The notes under the pieces were generated by a model. That model made no database searches and was not told the DNA's origin. It saw nothing but the letters and a program-made list of their open reading frames with translations. A DNA stretch of 64,000 bases from Dactylosporangium roseum. Its GTDB lineage: Bacteria; Actinomycetota; Actinomycetes; Mycobacteriales; Micromonosporaceae. The stretch is from the NCBI RefSeq assembly GCF_025264685.1, contig NZ_CP073721.1, positions 611,001-675,000 of the forward strand. Direction: 5' to 3'. Position numbers and translations under genes: made by a program. Positions 43,123 through 51,269 of this stretch are shown here, piece by piece; position 1 is the stretch's first letter, and each line of letters starts with the position of its first letter.

Positions 43123-45186
43123 CTACGACGCCGACAGCCGGCGCAGTGCGCCTCGGACGGGTTCGGGCTTTGTCGTATACCAGAACGGGGGGAGTGACGC
43201 GCGCAGGTAGGCCCCGTAGCCGCGGGCGGTCTCCAACCGTGAGTCGAGCACCGCGACCACGCCCTTGTCGGTGCGGGAGCGGATCAGCCGCCCGACGCCC
43301 TGAGCCAGCCGCACCGCCGCGATCGGCACGCTGACCGCGGCGAAGCCCGAGCCGCCTGCCGAGTCGACCGCCGCCGACCGGGCAGCGGCCAGCGGCTCGT
43401 CGGGGCGCGGGAACGGCAGGCGGTCGATGATCACCAGTTGGCACGCGTCGCCGGGCACGTCGACGCCCTGCCACAGCGACATGACGCCGAGCAGGCAGCT
43501 ATTGCGGTCCTCGCGGAACCTGCGCACCAGGATCGGCAGCGCCTCCTCGCCCTGCAGCAGGATCGTGATACCGGGCGTCCGCGCCCGCAGCACCTCGGCC
43601 GCCCGCTCGGCGGCCTTCCGCGACGAGAACAGGCCCAGCGCCCGCCCGCCGAGAGCCTGGACCAGCTCGACCATCTCGTTGGCCGCCGGCTCCGACAGGC
43701 CCGAGGTCTGCGGCCGCGGCAGGTGCGCCGCGACGTAGAGGATGCCCTGCTTGGCATAGTCGAACGGGGATCCGACGTCGAGCGAGCTCCACGCCAGGTC
43801 GGCGGTGTCACGGGCGGCGTCGGCCCGGATGACCGCCTCCCGGGCCGCCTCGGCCGGCGTGCCGGCGGCGGCCGGCTTCTCGACGACGACCGGCAGCCCG
43901 AGCGAGCGCGCCACCGTGTCGAACTGCCCGCCCAGTGCCAGGGTCGCCGACGTCGCGACCACCGTGCGCTCGTGGAACAGGTGGATGTTGAGCGTGCCGG
44001 CGACCGACAGGGGAGCGATCACGACGGCCCGGCGGCCACGGTCGTCGCGCTCGATCCAGATGACGTCGTGCTCAGCATTGGCGATCATCCGCTGTGCGAT
44101 CTTGGTCAGGTCGCTGACCATGGCCTTGGCCTGCTGCTTGCGCACCGGGTCGTGGTCGTCGGACTTCACCTCACCGACCCCGTCGAGGGCCTTGCGGCCG
44201 CCGGCGTCGAGCAGGGTCAGCGCCTCGCCCAGCACCGTCGGCAGTGCCCCGGTGAGCCGCCCGGCCGGCGCGTCGGCCAGGGCGACGGTGAGCGTGTCGC
44301 CGGCCTCCATGAGCCGGTCGGCCACCTCGTCGTCGACATAGGGCCGGCAGCGGCGCGCGGCCCGCTCCAGCAGCTCCGGGGTCAGCTCGGCCTGCGAGGC
44401 GGAGCTGACCCGGTCGGCCAGCTCATGGGCCTCGTCGACGACGAGCAACCGGTGCGGCGGGATGATCTGGCGGCCGGTCAACATGTCGACGGCCAGCAGG
44501 CTGTGGTTGGTCACGACGATGTCGGCCTCGCGGGCCCGGGCGCGGCTCGCCTCGGCGAAACACTCCGCGCCATACGGGCAGCGCTGCGCCCCGACACACT
44601 CCCGCGCCGGCATCGACACAAGCTTCCAAGCGGAGTCGTCGACACCCGGGTCGAGCTCGTCCCGGTCGCCGGTCTCGCTCTCCATCGCCCAGTCGCGCAG
44701 CCGCTCGACCTGCTTGCCGAGCCGCCCCGCCTCGCCGAGCCAGCGGGTCGGCCTGCTCTCCCCGACGTCGAACAGCGCGTCGGCGGGCTCGTCGGCCGAC
44801 GTCCCCTCCAGCCGGGCCAGGCAGACGTAGTGGTGACGCCCCTTGAGCACGGCGAACGTCGGCCGGCGGCCGAGCATCCGCTCCACCGCGTCGGCGAGCC
44901 GTGGCAGGTCGTGGTCGACGAGCTGGGACTGCAGCGCCAGGGTGGCGGTCGACACCACGACCGGCCCCTCCACCAGCAGCGAGGGCACCAGGTAGGCCAG
45001 TGACTTGCCGGTGCCGGTGCCGGCCTGGACGAGCAGGTGCTCCTCCCGCTCGACCGCCGTCGTGATCGCCTCGGCCATCTTCTGCTGGCCGGGCCGCTCG
45101 GCACCGCCCGGCACCGCGCCGACGGCTGCGGCGAGCAGATCGGAGACATGGGGACGGGCGCGCTGGGCCGGGACGGTGGCTGTCAC
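43123..45186 (-). CDS. dinG: DinG-type ATP-dependent DNA helicase
   Basis: A 687-residue superfamily 2 (XPD/Rad3-like) helicase. Motif I QAGTGTGKS (54-62), VVSTATLALQSQL, the iron-sulfur Cys set (YVCLAR ... RECVGAQRCPYGAECF), NHSLLAVD, the DEAH box LLVVDEAHELADR and C-terminal SLWQGVDVPGDACQLVIIDRLPFP with GVGRLIRS are all visible. It unwinds 5' overhangs and damaged or R-loop structures. GTG 45186 has TAGCGT 8 nt upstream on its strand. Confidence 0.93.
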   Translation of the reverse strand: MTATVPAQRARPHVSDLLAAAVGAVPGGAERPGQQKMAEAITTAVEREEHLLVQAGTGTGKSLAYLVPSLLVEGPVVVSTATLALQSQLVDHDLPRLADAVERMLGRRPTFAVLKGRHHYVCLARLEGTSADEPADALFDVGESRPTRWLGEAGRLGKQVERLRDWAMESETGDRDELDPGVDDSAWKLVSMPARECVGAQRCPYGAECFAEASRARAREADIVVTNHSLLAVDMLTGRQIIPPHRLLVVDEAHELADRVSSASQAELTPELLERAARRCRPYVDDEVADRLMEAGDTLTVALADAPAGRLTGALPTVLGEALTLLDAGGRKALDGVGEVKSDDHDPVRKQQAKAMVSDLTKIAQRMIANAEHDVIWIERDDRGRRAVVIAPLSVAGTLNIHLFHERTVVATSATLALGGQFDTVARSLGLPVVVEKPAAAGTPAEAAREAVIRADAARDTADLAWSSLDVGSPFDYAKQGILYVAAHLPRPQTSGLSEPAANEMVELVQALGGRALGLFSSRKAAERAAEVLRARTPGITILLQGEEALPILVRRFREDRNSCLLGVMSLWQGVDVPGDACQLVIIDRLPFPRPDEPLAAARSAAVDSAGGSGFAAVSVPIAAVRLAQGVGRLIRSRTDKGVVAVLDSRLETARGYGAYLRASLPPFWYTTKPEPVRGALRRLSAS

Positions 45187-45226
45187 GCCAAGGCACGCTA
45201 CCCCCTACCTACGACAGAATGTGCGG

Positions 45227-45727
45227 ATGACCCAGGTGCGCGTCGTGTACCGGAAGTTCGACGGTTCGCTCCACTGGAATTACGAGACCCGGCTGCTCGG
45301 TGAAGACGATCACGGCATCTGGGTCGGCGCGGACAGCGGCACGATCGTCCATCGCGGACCGGTCCGCACCGGCCCCGTCGAGGGCCCGCACGTCCTGCTC
45401 TTCCCGCGGCAGTCCTGGTGGACCGCCTGCTTCAACGCGGCGCCGCACCGCACGGAGATCTACTGCGACATCACCACCGTCCCGCACTGGCTCGGCGAGG
45501 GGGAGGTCACCGCGATCGACCTCGACCTCGACGTGCGCCGCCGGCGGACGGGCGCGGTGGAACTGCTCGACGAGGACGAGTTCGCCGCCCACCAGATCAG
45601 ATACGGCTATCCGCCCGAGGTCGTCGCCTCGGCGCAGGGCAGCGCCGAGTGGCTGTTCGGTGCCGTGTCCGAGCGGGTCGAACCGTTCGGCACGCGGTAC
45701 CACCAATGGCTAGATCTTGTCTCCTAG
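45227..45727 (+). CDS. DUF402 family protein
   Basis: A 166-residue protein with the DUF402 pattern: RVVYRKFDGSLHWNYETRLLGED, HVLLFPRQSWWTACFNAAPHRTEIYCDITTVP (in parts) and DLDLDVRRRRTGAVELLDEDEFAAH. The family includes nucleoside diphosphate phosphatases/RNA-associated proteins. ATG 45227 is chosen; GTG 45221 is in frame. Its 3' end overlaps the ECF sigma remnant on the other strand by 18 nt. Confidence 0.85.
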   Translation: MTQVRVVYRKFDGSLHWNYETRLLGEDDHGIWVGADSGTIVHRGPVRTGPVEGPHVLLFPRQSWWTACFNAAPHRTEIYCDITTVPHWLGEGEVTAIDLDLDVRRRRTGAVELLDEDEFAAHQIRYGYPPEVVASAQGSAEWLFGAVSERVEPFGTRYHQWLDLVS

Positions 45728-45924
45728 CCCCTGAGGCTTCGCCGGGTTCAACCGGTTGTAGACGCCGGTGAACAGGCCCTCGGGGCTGATCGCGAGGCTG
45801 GAGACGACAAGCGTTTCGGGCGGCAGGCCTCCTGCACGACGTCCTCGGCGTCGGCCCGGCTGCCCAGCATCCGGCGGGCCACCCCGAGCAGGTGCTCCCG
45901 ATGCGCGCTGAACGCATCCGTCAC
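45710..45924 (-). pseudogene. Remnant of an ECF sigma factor gene
   Basis: From GTG 45924 the minus strand reads VTDAFSAHREHLLGVARRML and GSRADAEDVVQEA, region 2 of an extracytoplasmic-function sigma factor. Immediately after, in another frame, comes ETLVVSSLAISPEGLFTGVY followed by NRLNPAKP and a stop at 45710, resembling the SnoaL-type C-terminal end of ECF41/SigJ-like factors (V/IYN.LNPDKL). Regions 2.4 to 4 and most of the SnoaL domain are missing. A large internal deletion with a frameshift explains this. Confidence 0.72.
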
Positions 45925-45983
45925 GGCTCAATTCAACCAGCAATTGCCCATCGGGCGATTTGGGTGTTAAGTACGATTTGCGA

Positions 45984-46904
45984 ATGAGTAATGGTCTGGC
46001 CACGGTCGCCGGCGGCCTCGTCGGGCTGGCAGCACTGGGCAGTCTCGGCGCGGCCGCGGCGGCGCGGGTCCGCAGGGGCCGCCCCTATCTCGCGCGAGGG
46101 CTCTACGTCGCCGTGGACGGGCCTGTGGACCCGGCTGTCGTCGCGGCCCGGCACGGCTACGCCGCGGTGGAGGTCGGTGTCCGGCTCCACGGCGATGCCC
46201 TGCGGCTGACCTGCGCGGTGCCGCCCGGCCAGGAGCCGCCGACGTTCGAGCAGGCCGTGATCGCGCCGCTGGCCAACCGGGTCGCGGCCAATCCGCTCGG
46301 CCGGGTCCACGCCCGCCGGGCCGAGCCGTTTCTGCTGCTGGTGCGCTCGGCAGAGGGTTCGCCGTACGAGGCCGTCGACCGTGTCCTGCGCCCGCACGCT
46401 GCGATCCTCACCACATTTCTCGGCGGCCGCGTCGTCCCGGGCGCGATCACCGTCGTGCTCACCGGCCCGCACTGGTCGCGGGCCGACGTGCTCGGCGCAT
46501 ACGAGCGGCATGCCTTCCTGGAGGGCCGGTTCAGCGACCTGGAGCCCGGCGGGCTGCCGGTCTCGGTGGCGCCGCTGGTCTGCGAGGCACTCGCCGCGCG
46601 GCTCGGCTACGACCCGCTCGAAGAGTGGCCGGAGTTTCCGGCGGAGGCTCGCCACATTGTCCGTTCCCTGGTCAGGGCCGCACACGAGGGTGGCAGGCGG
46701 GTCCGGTTCGTCGATGTTCCGGAGGTGCCGCGTCAGGTGCGGACGGCCTTCTGGCGGGAGTTGCAGGCGGCCGGCGTCGACCTGATCGGCAGCCGGCACC
46801 GTGCGGCGCTCGGCAGGTTCCTCCGCCGGCCGGTCCGCCGCGAGTACAAGCACCGGGCGATGCCGGTTCGATACACGCCGGAGCGAGCGCCCAGTCCAAG
46901 GTGA
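45984..46904 (+). CDS. Phosphodiesterase-like barrel protein (AIM6/PI-PLC type), probably without catalytic histidines
   Basis: A 306-residue protein with one N-terminal hydrophobic helix. The ending RRVRFVDVPEVPRQVRTAFW, RELQAAGVDLIGSRHRAALGRFL resembles the last strands of AIM6-type glycerophosphodiesterase/PI-PLC barrels (..WRELLAAGVD.I...L..L..FL). Where relatives have an HAHNDYEH catalytic start, this protein has ARGLYVAVDGPVD. So it may be an inactive relative; the assignment is tentative. TACGAT at 45972-45977 lies 6 nt before ATG 45984 (leaderless). PHO boxes start at its stop codon. Confidence 0.5.
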   Translation: MSNGLATVAGGLVGLAALGSLGAAAAARVRRGRPYLARGLYVAVDGPVDPAVVAARHGYAAVEVGVRLHGDALRLTCAVPPGQEPPTFEQAVIAPLANRVAANPLGRVHARRAEPFLLLVRSAEGSPYEAVDRVLRPHAAILTTFLGGRVVPGAITVVLTGPHWSRADVLGAYERHAFLEGRFSDLEPGGLPVSVAPLVCEALAARLGYDPLEEWPEFPAEARHIVRSLVRAAHEGGRRVRFVDVPEVPRQVRTAFWRELQAAGVDLIGSRHRAALGRFLRRPVRREYKHRAMPVRYTPERAPSPR

Positions 46905-46932
46905 ACGGGCGGTGAACGGCAAATGAACTACC
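46900..46932 (+). promoter_or_regulatory. PHO boxes upstream of the PhoU-like/pit operon
   Basis: Three consecutive 11-bp direct repeats: GGTGAACGGGC (46900-46910), GGTGAACGGCA (46911-46921) and AATGAACTACC (46922-46932). The GTGAAC core at 11-bp spacing is the PhoP-binding pattern of actinomycetes, here in the opposite orientation to the pstS site at 55157. It overlaps the stop codon of the preceding gene and ends about 100 nt before the operon start. Confidence 0.8.
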
Positions 46933-47034
46933 TGCTGGCGAGGGCTGGCCGTGCGGCGACGATCAAGCCTTGCCCTACGATTCCCTGCCGAGGGATGTCC
47001 GGCGCTTCATTTCCGAGGTATCGAGGTCATAGCT

Positions 47035-47661
47035 GTGCGGTTGAGGCTGCGTCCTAGTGACGATTCGTTCTACGAGTTCTTCAGCCGTGCGGCGCAGAAC
47101 CTCGTCAAGGGCACCGACCTGCTCTCCGAACTGGCCCTGCCAGGCACCGACGTGCAGTCCGTGAGCGAGCGGCTCGTCGAGGTCGAGCACGACAGCGACG
47201 CGATCACGCACGAGCTGTACAAGAAGATCAACTCAAGCTTCATCACGCCCTTCGACCGGGAGGACATCTACCGGCTGGGCTCGCTGCTCGACGACGTGAT
47301 GGACCACCTGGAGGCCGTCGGCAGCCTGCTGTACCTCTACGGCCTCACCAAGCTGCCGTCGCTGCCCCGCGAGCTGCACGAGATCGTCAAGGTCCTCGAC
47401 CAGCAGGCCCGGCTCACCGCCGACGCCATGCCCCGGCTGAAGACCATGAAGGACCTCGAGGAGTACTGGGTCGAGTGCAACCGGCTGGAGAACGAGGGTG
47501 ACAGTGCGTACCGCATGGCGCTCGTCCGGCTCTTCTCCGGTGAGTACGACGCGTTGACCGTACTGAAGATGAAGGAGGTCGTCGACGAGTTGGAGGCGGC
47601 CTGCGACGCGTTCGAGCACGTGGCGAACACCGTCGAGACCATCGTGGTCAAGGAGTCGTAG
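47035..47661 (+). CDS. DUF47/PhoU-like accessory protein of Pit transporter
   Basis: A 208-residue all-helical protein: MRLRLRPSDDSFYEFFSRAAQNL, VEHDSDAITHELYKKINSSFITPFDREDIYRL (in parts) and DDVMDHLEA mark DUF47, a PhoU-related family encoded with Pit phosphate transporters and thought to regulate them. GTG 47035 has GAGGT 7 nt upstream. It ends 2 nt before a possible ATC start of pit, so the two are coupled. Confidence 0.9.
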   Translation: MRLRLRPSDDSFYEFFSRAAQNLVKGTDLLSELALPGTDVQSVSERLVEVEHDSDAITHELYKKINSSFITPFDREDIYRLGSLLDDVMDHLEAVGSLLYLYGLTKLPSLPRELHEIVKVLDQQARLTADAMPRLKTMKDLEEYWVECNRLENEGDSAYRMALVRLFSGEYDALTVLKMKEVVDELEAACDAFEHVANTVETIVVKES

Positions 47662-47678
47662 CCATCGACGCGCAATTC

Positions 47679-48677
47679 GTGGCCGTGTTCGCCGTCATCG
47701 TGGTGGCCCTTGCTTTCGACTACACCAACGGCTTCCACGACGCGGCCAACGCGATCGCCACCTCCGTCTCGACACGTGCCCTCAGCCCGCGCACCGGCCT
47801 GCTGATGGCCGCGATCGGTAACTTCGTCGGCGCCCACCTCGGCGGCCAGGTGGCCAAGACGGTCGGCAGCGGCATCGTCGACCTGCCGACCGGCGTGGCG
47901 AGCCTGGGCATCGTCTTCGCCGGCGTCGTCGGGGCCATCGCCTGGAACCTCACCACGTGGTACTTCGGGATCCCGTCCTCGTCGTCCCACGCGCTCTTCG
48001 GCGGTCTCGTCGGCGCGACCCTGGGCTCGATCTGGCTCGGCCACGACGGCGAGGTGCTCTGGACGGGCATCCTCGAGAAGGTCATCGTGCCGATGGTCGC
48101 CTCGCCGCTGGTCGGCTTCCTGCTCGGCGGCGTCATGATGCTGGGCATCATGTGGATCTTCCGCCGCGGCAACCCGCGCAAGCTCAACCGCGGCTTCCGT
48201 TACGCCCAGACGATCTCGGCCGCCGCCATGTCGGTCGGTCACGGCATGCAGGACGCCGCCAAGACGATGGGCATCGTGGTGCTGGCCCTGCACGCCGGTG
48301 GCTACCAGGACAACACGACGCAAATCCCGGAGTGGGTCTTCCTGGCCTCGTCCACGGTGCTGGCGCTGGGCACCTACTCCGGCGGCTGGCGCATCATCCG
48401 CACGTTGGGCCGCAAGGTCATCGACCTCGACCCGCCGCAGGGCTTCGCCGCCGAGACGGTGGCGTCGGGCGTCCTGTTCACCACGTCGCAGCTCGGCCTG
48501 CCGATCTCGACCACGCACACGATCACGTCGGCGATCATGGGCGTCGGCGCGACGAAGCGCCTGTCGGCGGTCCGCTGGAGCGTCGCGGGCAACATCGTGG
48601 TGGCCTGGGTCCTGACGTTCCCGGCGGCGGCGTTGATCGCGGTGGTCACGTATCTGGTCGTCCGCCCACTGTTCTGA
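47679..48677 (+). CDS. pit: Inorganic phosphate transporter, Pit family
   Basis: A ~333-residue low-affinity phosphate:cation symporter with the two PiT signatures: DYTNGFHDAANAIATSVSTRAL near the N-terminus (in parts: GFHDAANAIATSVSTRAL) and GLPISTTHTITSAIMGVGA near the end; about ten helices. GTG 47679 is the first standard start codon but lies 23 nt after the AGGAG site at 47651-47655. That site has ideal 8-nt spacing to ATC 47664, which would give M-DAQFVAVFAV, the usual family N-terminus. Under PHO-box control with the DUF47 gene. Confidence 0.93.
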   Translation: MAVFAVIVVALAFDYTNGFHDAANAIATSVSTRALSPRTGLLMAAIGNFVGAHLGGQVAKTVGSGIVDLPTGVASLGIVFAGVVGAIAWNLTTWYFGIPSSSSHALFGGLVGATLGSIWLGHDGEVLWTGILEKVIVPMVASPLVGFLLGGVMMLGIMWIFRRGNPRKLNRGFRYAQTISAAAMSVGHGMQDAAKTMGIVVLALHAGGYQDNTTQIPEWVFLASSTVLALGTYSGGWRIIRTLGRKVIDLDPPQGFAAETVASGVLFTTSQLGLPISTTHTITSAIMGVGATKRLSAVRWSVAGNIVVAWVLTFPAAALIAVVTYLVVRPLF

Positions 48678-48742
48678 CCGCTCCGCCGAGGTGTGCCGGT
48701 CGGCCCGTGTTCCGCCGCAATCGCCGCCGTGCCGCTCGAGCC

Positions 48743-48800
48743 CGATGATCATGGGAAAGATGCGGCTGCCCCGATGGCCAGATCTTTTCCATGATCATCG
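48743..48800. terminator. Bidirectional hairpin between pit and a convergent gene
   Basis: Arms 48743-48761 and 48782-48800 form a 19-bp stem with one G-U pair around a 20-nt loop. It lies between convergent stops (48677 and 48882). Its sequence differs from the 11.2/59.3/63.6-kb family, though placement is the same. Nothing else is visible in this 204-nt gap. Confidence 0.75.
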
Positions 48801-48881
48801 AGTCGCCCGGCACGGAACGCGCCGTGCCGGGTCCGGCGGCGCGAGGCTCGCCGCGCCGTCAGGCGGCCAAGACCCGCGGGA

Positions 48882-49670
48882 TCAGCAGCCGGCCGTGGAC
48901 GTGATCACCAGTTCGCCGTCGCCCGTGCGGATCGAAACGCCCGCCGCGCCGGCACGGTAGGCGAACACCTTCGGGTCGTCGAGGACCACGGCGGCCGGCG
49001 GGACCGTCGTCCGGGCCTTCGCGGCGTCGCCCGGTGCCGTTGCCTCCACCGTCCACAGGGTGCCGCCGGACTGGCAGGTCAGCCTGTGCGTCGACCAGGA
49101 TTCGGCACTCTGGCCCAGCGTGTCCAGCACCGCCTGGACAGGGGCCCGGTTGGCGCTCTCCGACGGCGGGATCGCCTCCGTGACCGCCTTGTCCTGCACC
49201 CGGCAGCCGCTGTCGACCGTGAACCGCACCGTCCCCGGCGCGGTCACCCCGCCCCGCATCGCCACGAAACCGCCCGCGTCGGCGTTCAGCACGTGGGAGG
49301 ACGCGGTGTGGGTCACGCTCGCCCCGTAGCCCGCGGGAAGCGCCGACTTGACCCGATCCAGGACCGCCGGCTCCTGGTCCTTCTTCGTGTAGACGATGAG
49401 CACCCGTTCGAAGCGGGTGCCCTCGCGGGCCGACGTCACGCGGCAACTGCGCTCCGTGCGGGTGTATCCGCCGAGGACACTCACCGTCGTGGCCGGGTCG
49501 AGCGCGGCGTGGACGCGCCCGAGCGCCGTGTCCATGGTCGGCAGCGCATCCGCGATCGTCGTCTGCTCACGGGACGTCGGATGGTCGTTGCGGTACGAGT
49601 AGTAGGCGAGCACGCCCACGACGAGCGCCCACGCGGCCACACCGGCGACGATCCAGTGACGACGTTTCAC
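48882..49670 (-). CDS. Secreted or membrane-anchored hypothetical protein, 262 aa
   Basis: One N-terminal helix (HWIVAGVAAWALVVGVLAYY) anchors or exports a ~230-residue Ala/Thr/Val-rich domain with five cysteines, including the last residue (TSTAGC). No family recognised. Starts at GTG 49670. It stands alone between the pit terminator hairpin and the DUF1416-sseA operon. Confidence 0.68.
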   Translation of the reverse strand: MKRRHWIVAGVAAWALVVGVLAYYSYRNDHPTSREQTTIADALPTMDTALGRVHAALDPATTVSVLGGYTRTERSCRVTSAREGTRFERVLIVYTKKDQEPAVLDRVKSALPAGYGASVTHTASSHVLNADAGGFVAMRGGVTAPGTVRFTVDSGCRVQDKAVTEAIPPSESANRAPVQAVLDTLGQSAESWSTHRLTCQSGGTLWTVEATAPGDAAKARTTVPPAAVVLDDPKVFAYRAGAAGVSIRTGDGELVITSTAGC

Positions 49671-49756
49671 CGCTCCATCCTCGCAGCCGGACAGCGTGAC
49701 GCCGCCCGCCGGGGTTGGGCCCGACGAGCGGCGTCACGTTTCCAGGAAAGGCGAAA

Positions 49757-50068
49757 TCAGCCGACGGAGACGGCAACCTCGTTGATCCCGCGGTCCGCGG
49801 CGAGGGTGGCGTCGCCGTTGCCCTGCCGGGACAGGGCGCGCAGCGTCCACGTCCCGGGGGCGGCGAAGAACCGGAACTGCCCGGCCGCCGAGGTCACGAC
49901 CTCGGCGGTGAACTCGCCGGTGGAGTCGAGCAGGCGCACGTACGCGCCGCCGACGGGTCCGTCGCCGGCGCTCACCACGCCGGTGATCACCGTTTCCTTC
50001 TCGACGTCCACGCTGGCCGGGATCGGCGCGCTCTGCGAGGGCGCGCCGCAACTGTCAACAACACTCAT
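49757..50068 (-). CDS. DUF1416 protein, partner of the sulfurtransferase
   Basis: A 103-residue protein (MSVVDSCGAPSQSAP, then ETVITGVVSAGDGPVGGAYV and FRFFAAPGTWTLRAL) with a transthyretin-like beta-sandwich pattern. DUF1416 is encoded next to the CysA/SseA-type thiosulfate sulfurtransferase in many Actinobacteria. ATG 50068 has GGAGG 9 nt upstream. It follows sseA by 22 nt in the same operon. Confidence 0.88.
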   Translation of the reverse strand: MSVVDSCGAPSQSAPIPASVDVEKETVITGVVSAGDGPVGGAYVRLLDSTGEFTAEVVTSAAGQFRFFAAPGTWTLRALSRQGNGDATLAADRGINEVAVSVG

Positions 50069-50090
50069 GATCACAAACCTCCGGTGATGA

Positions 50091-50942
50091 TCAGGCCTGG
50101 CCGGGCTCGTCGCCCAGGGCCACGGGCACGCCGACCAGCGAGCCGTACTCGGTCCAGGAGCCGTCGTAGTTGCGCACGTCGTTGTGGCCGAGGATCTCCT
50201 TGAGGACGAACCAGGTGTGGGACGAACGCTCACCGATCCGGCAGTACGCGATGGTCGGCTTGCTGTCGTCGAGGCCGGCGACCTTGTACAGGTCGCGCAA
50301 CTCGTCGTCGGACTTGAACGTGCCGTCCTCGTTGGCCGACTTGCTCCACGGCACGGACAGTGCGGTCGGGATGTGGCCCGGGCGCTGCGCCTGCTCCTGG
50401 GGCAGGTGGGCGGGGGCGAGGAGACGGCCCGCGTATTCGTCGGGAGAACGGACGTCGACCAGGTTGGCCACGCCGATGGCATTGATCGTGTCGTCGCGGA
50501 AGGCGCGGATCGACAGGTCCTGGTCGTGGGCGGCGACGTAGGTGGTGGCGGGGCGGCTGACCTCGTCCTTGTCCAGCGGGCGGGCGTCGAGCTCCCACTT
50601 CTTGCGGCCGCCGTCGAGCAGCTTCACGTCGCCGTGGCCGTACAGCTTGAAGTACCAGTACGCGTAGGCCGCGAACCAGTTGTTGTTGCCGCCGTAGAGG
50701 ATGACGGTGTCGTCGTTGCCGATGCCCTTGCTCGACAGCAGAGCCTCGAACTGCTCCTTGTTGACGAAGTCCCGGCGGACTTGGTCCTGCAGCTCCGTCT
50801 TCCAGTTGATCTTGACGGCGCCGGGGATGTGCCCGCCGTCGTAGGCGGTCGTGTCCTCGTCCACCTCGACGAAGACGACGTTGTCGGCATTGATGTTCTG
50901 CTCGGCCCAGTCGGCCGTGACCAGGGCGGACTCTCGACTCAT
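50091..50942 (-). CDS. sseA: Thiosulfate/3-mercaptopyruvate sulfurtransferase (double rhodanese)
   Basis: A 283-residue two-domain rhodanese. The N-terminal inactive domain has VFVEVDEDTTAYDGGHIPGAV; the C-terminal domain has LVDVRSPDEYAGR and the active loop IAYCRIGERSSHTWFVL with catalytic Cys, the CRIGERS form typical of actinobacterial thiosulfate sulfurtransferases. It transfers sulfane sulfur from thiosulfate to thiols or cyanide. ATG 50942 is preceded by GGGAGAG. A cysteine-rich leader peptide is encoded 200 nt upstream, implying control by cysteine supply. Confidence 0.93.
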   Translation of the reverse strand: MSRESALVTADWAEQNINADNVVFVEVDEDTTAYDGGHIPGAVKINWKTELQDQVRRDFVNKEQFEALLSSKGIGNDDTVILYGGNNNWFAAYAYWYFKLYGHGDVKLLDGGRKKWELDARPLDKDEVSRPATTYVAAHDQDLSIRAFRDDTINAIGVANLVDVRSPDEYAGRLLAPAHLPQEQAQRPGHIPTALSVPWSKSANEDGTFKSDDELRDLYKVAGLDDSKPTIAYCRIGERSSHTWFVLKEILGHNDVRNYDGSWTEYGSLVGVPVALGDEPGQA

Positions 50943-51145
50943 GGGTGTTTGCTCTCCCAGGGAACGATGTGGAGTGGGTCGAGTCGACACACGGTCGGGA
51001 CGTGCACCGCGCCGCGCGCGACCCAGGAGGACGGATCACGGTTTCGGCGACGGGTCTGAGAAGCCGACGAAGAACGGCCCAAACCCATCGATCTGGGGCG
51101 GCGCTGCCTCGAGCCGTTATGAGAGCACGCTGCGCGTCCGCACCA

Positions 51146-51220
51146 TCAGGAGCGGCAACACAGGCAGGTGGCCACGCGGCACAGGTCGACCGCGCGCCGC
51201 CGAGTGAGCAGCATGCTCAT
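51146..51220 (-). CDS. Cysteine-rich leader peptide of the sseA-DUF1416 operon
   Basis: A 24-codon frame: ATG 51220, MSMLLTRRRAVDLCRV at the start and ...TCLCCRS at the end, TGA at 51146. The LTRRRxVDLCRV start and Cys cluster match leader peptides seen before sulfur-metabolism operons in Streptomyces and, in function, the polycysteine uORFs of mycobacteria, where ribosome behaviour at Cys codons controls downstream expression. TAGGCT (minus strand) lies 8 nt before the ATG, so the leader mRNA is itself probably leaderless. The 203 nt between its stop and sseA would hold the attenuator. Confidence 0.85.
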   Translation of the reverse strand: MSMLLTRRRAVDLCRVATCLCCRS

Positions 51221-51269
51221 GGTCTGGGAGCCTAGCATCGCCGAGCGTATCGGCCCAGGGTCCGCCAGG

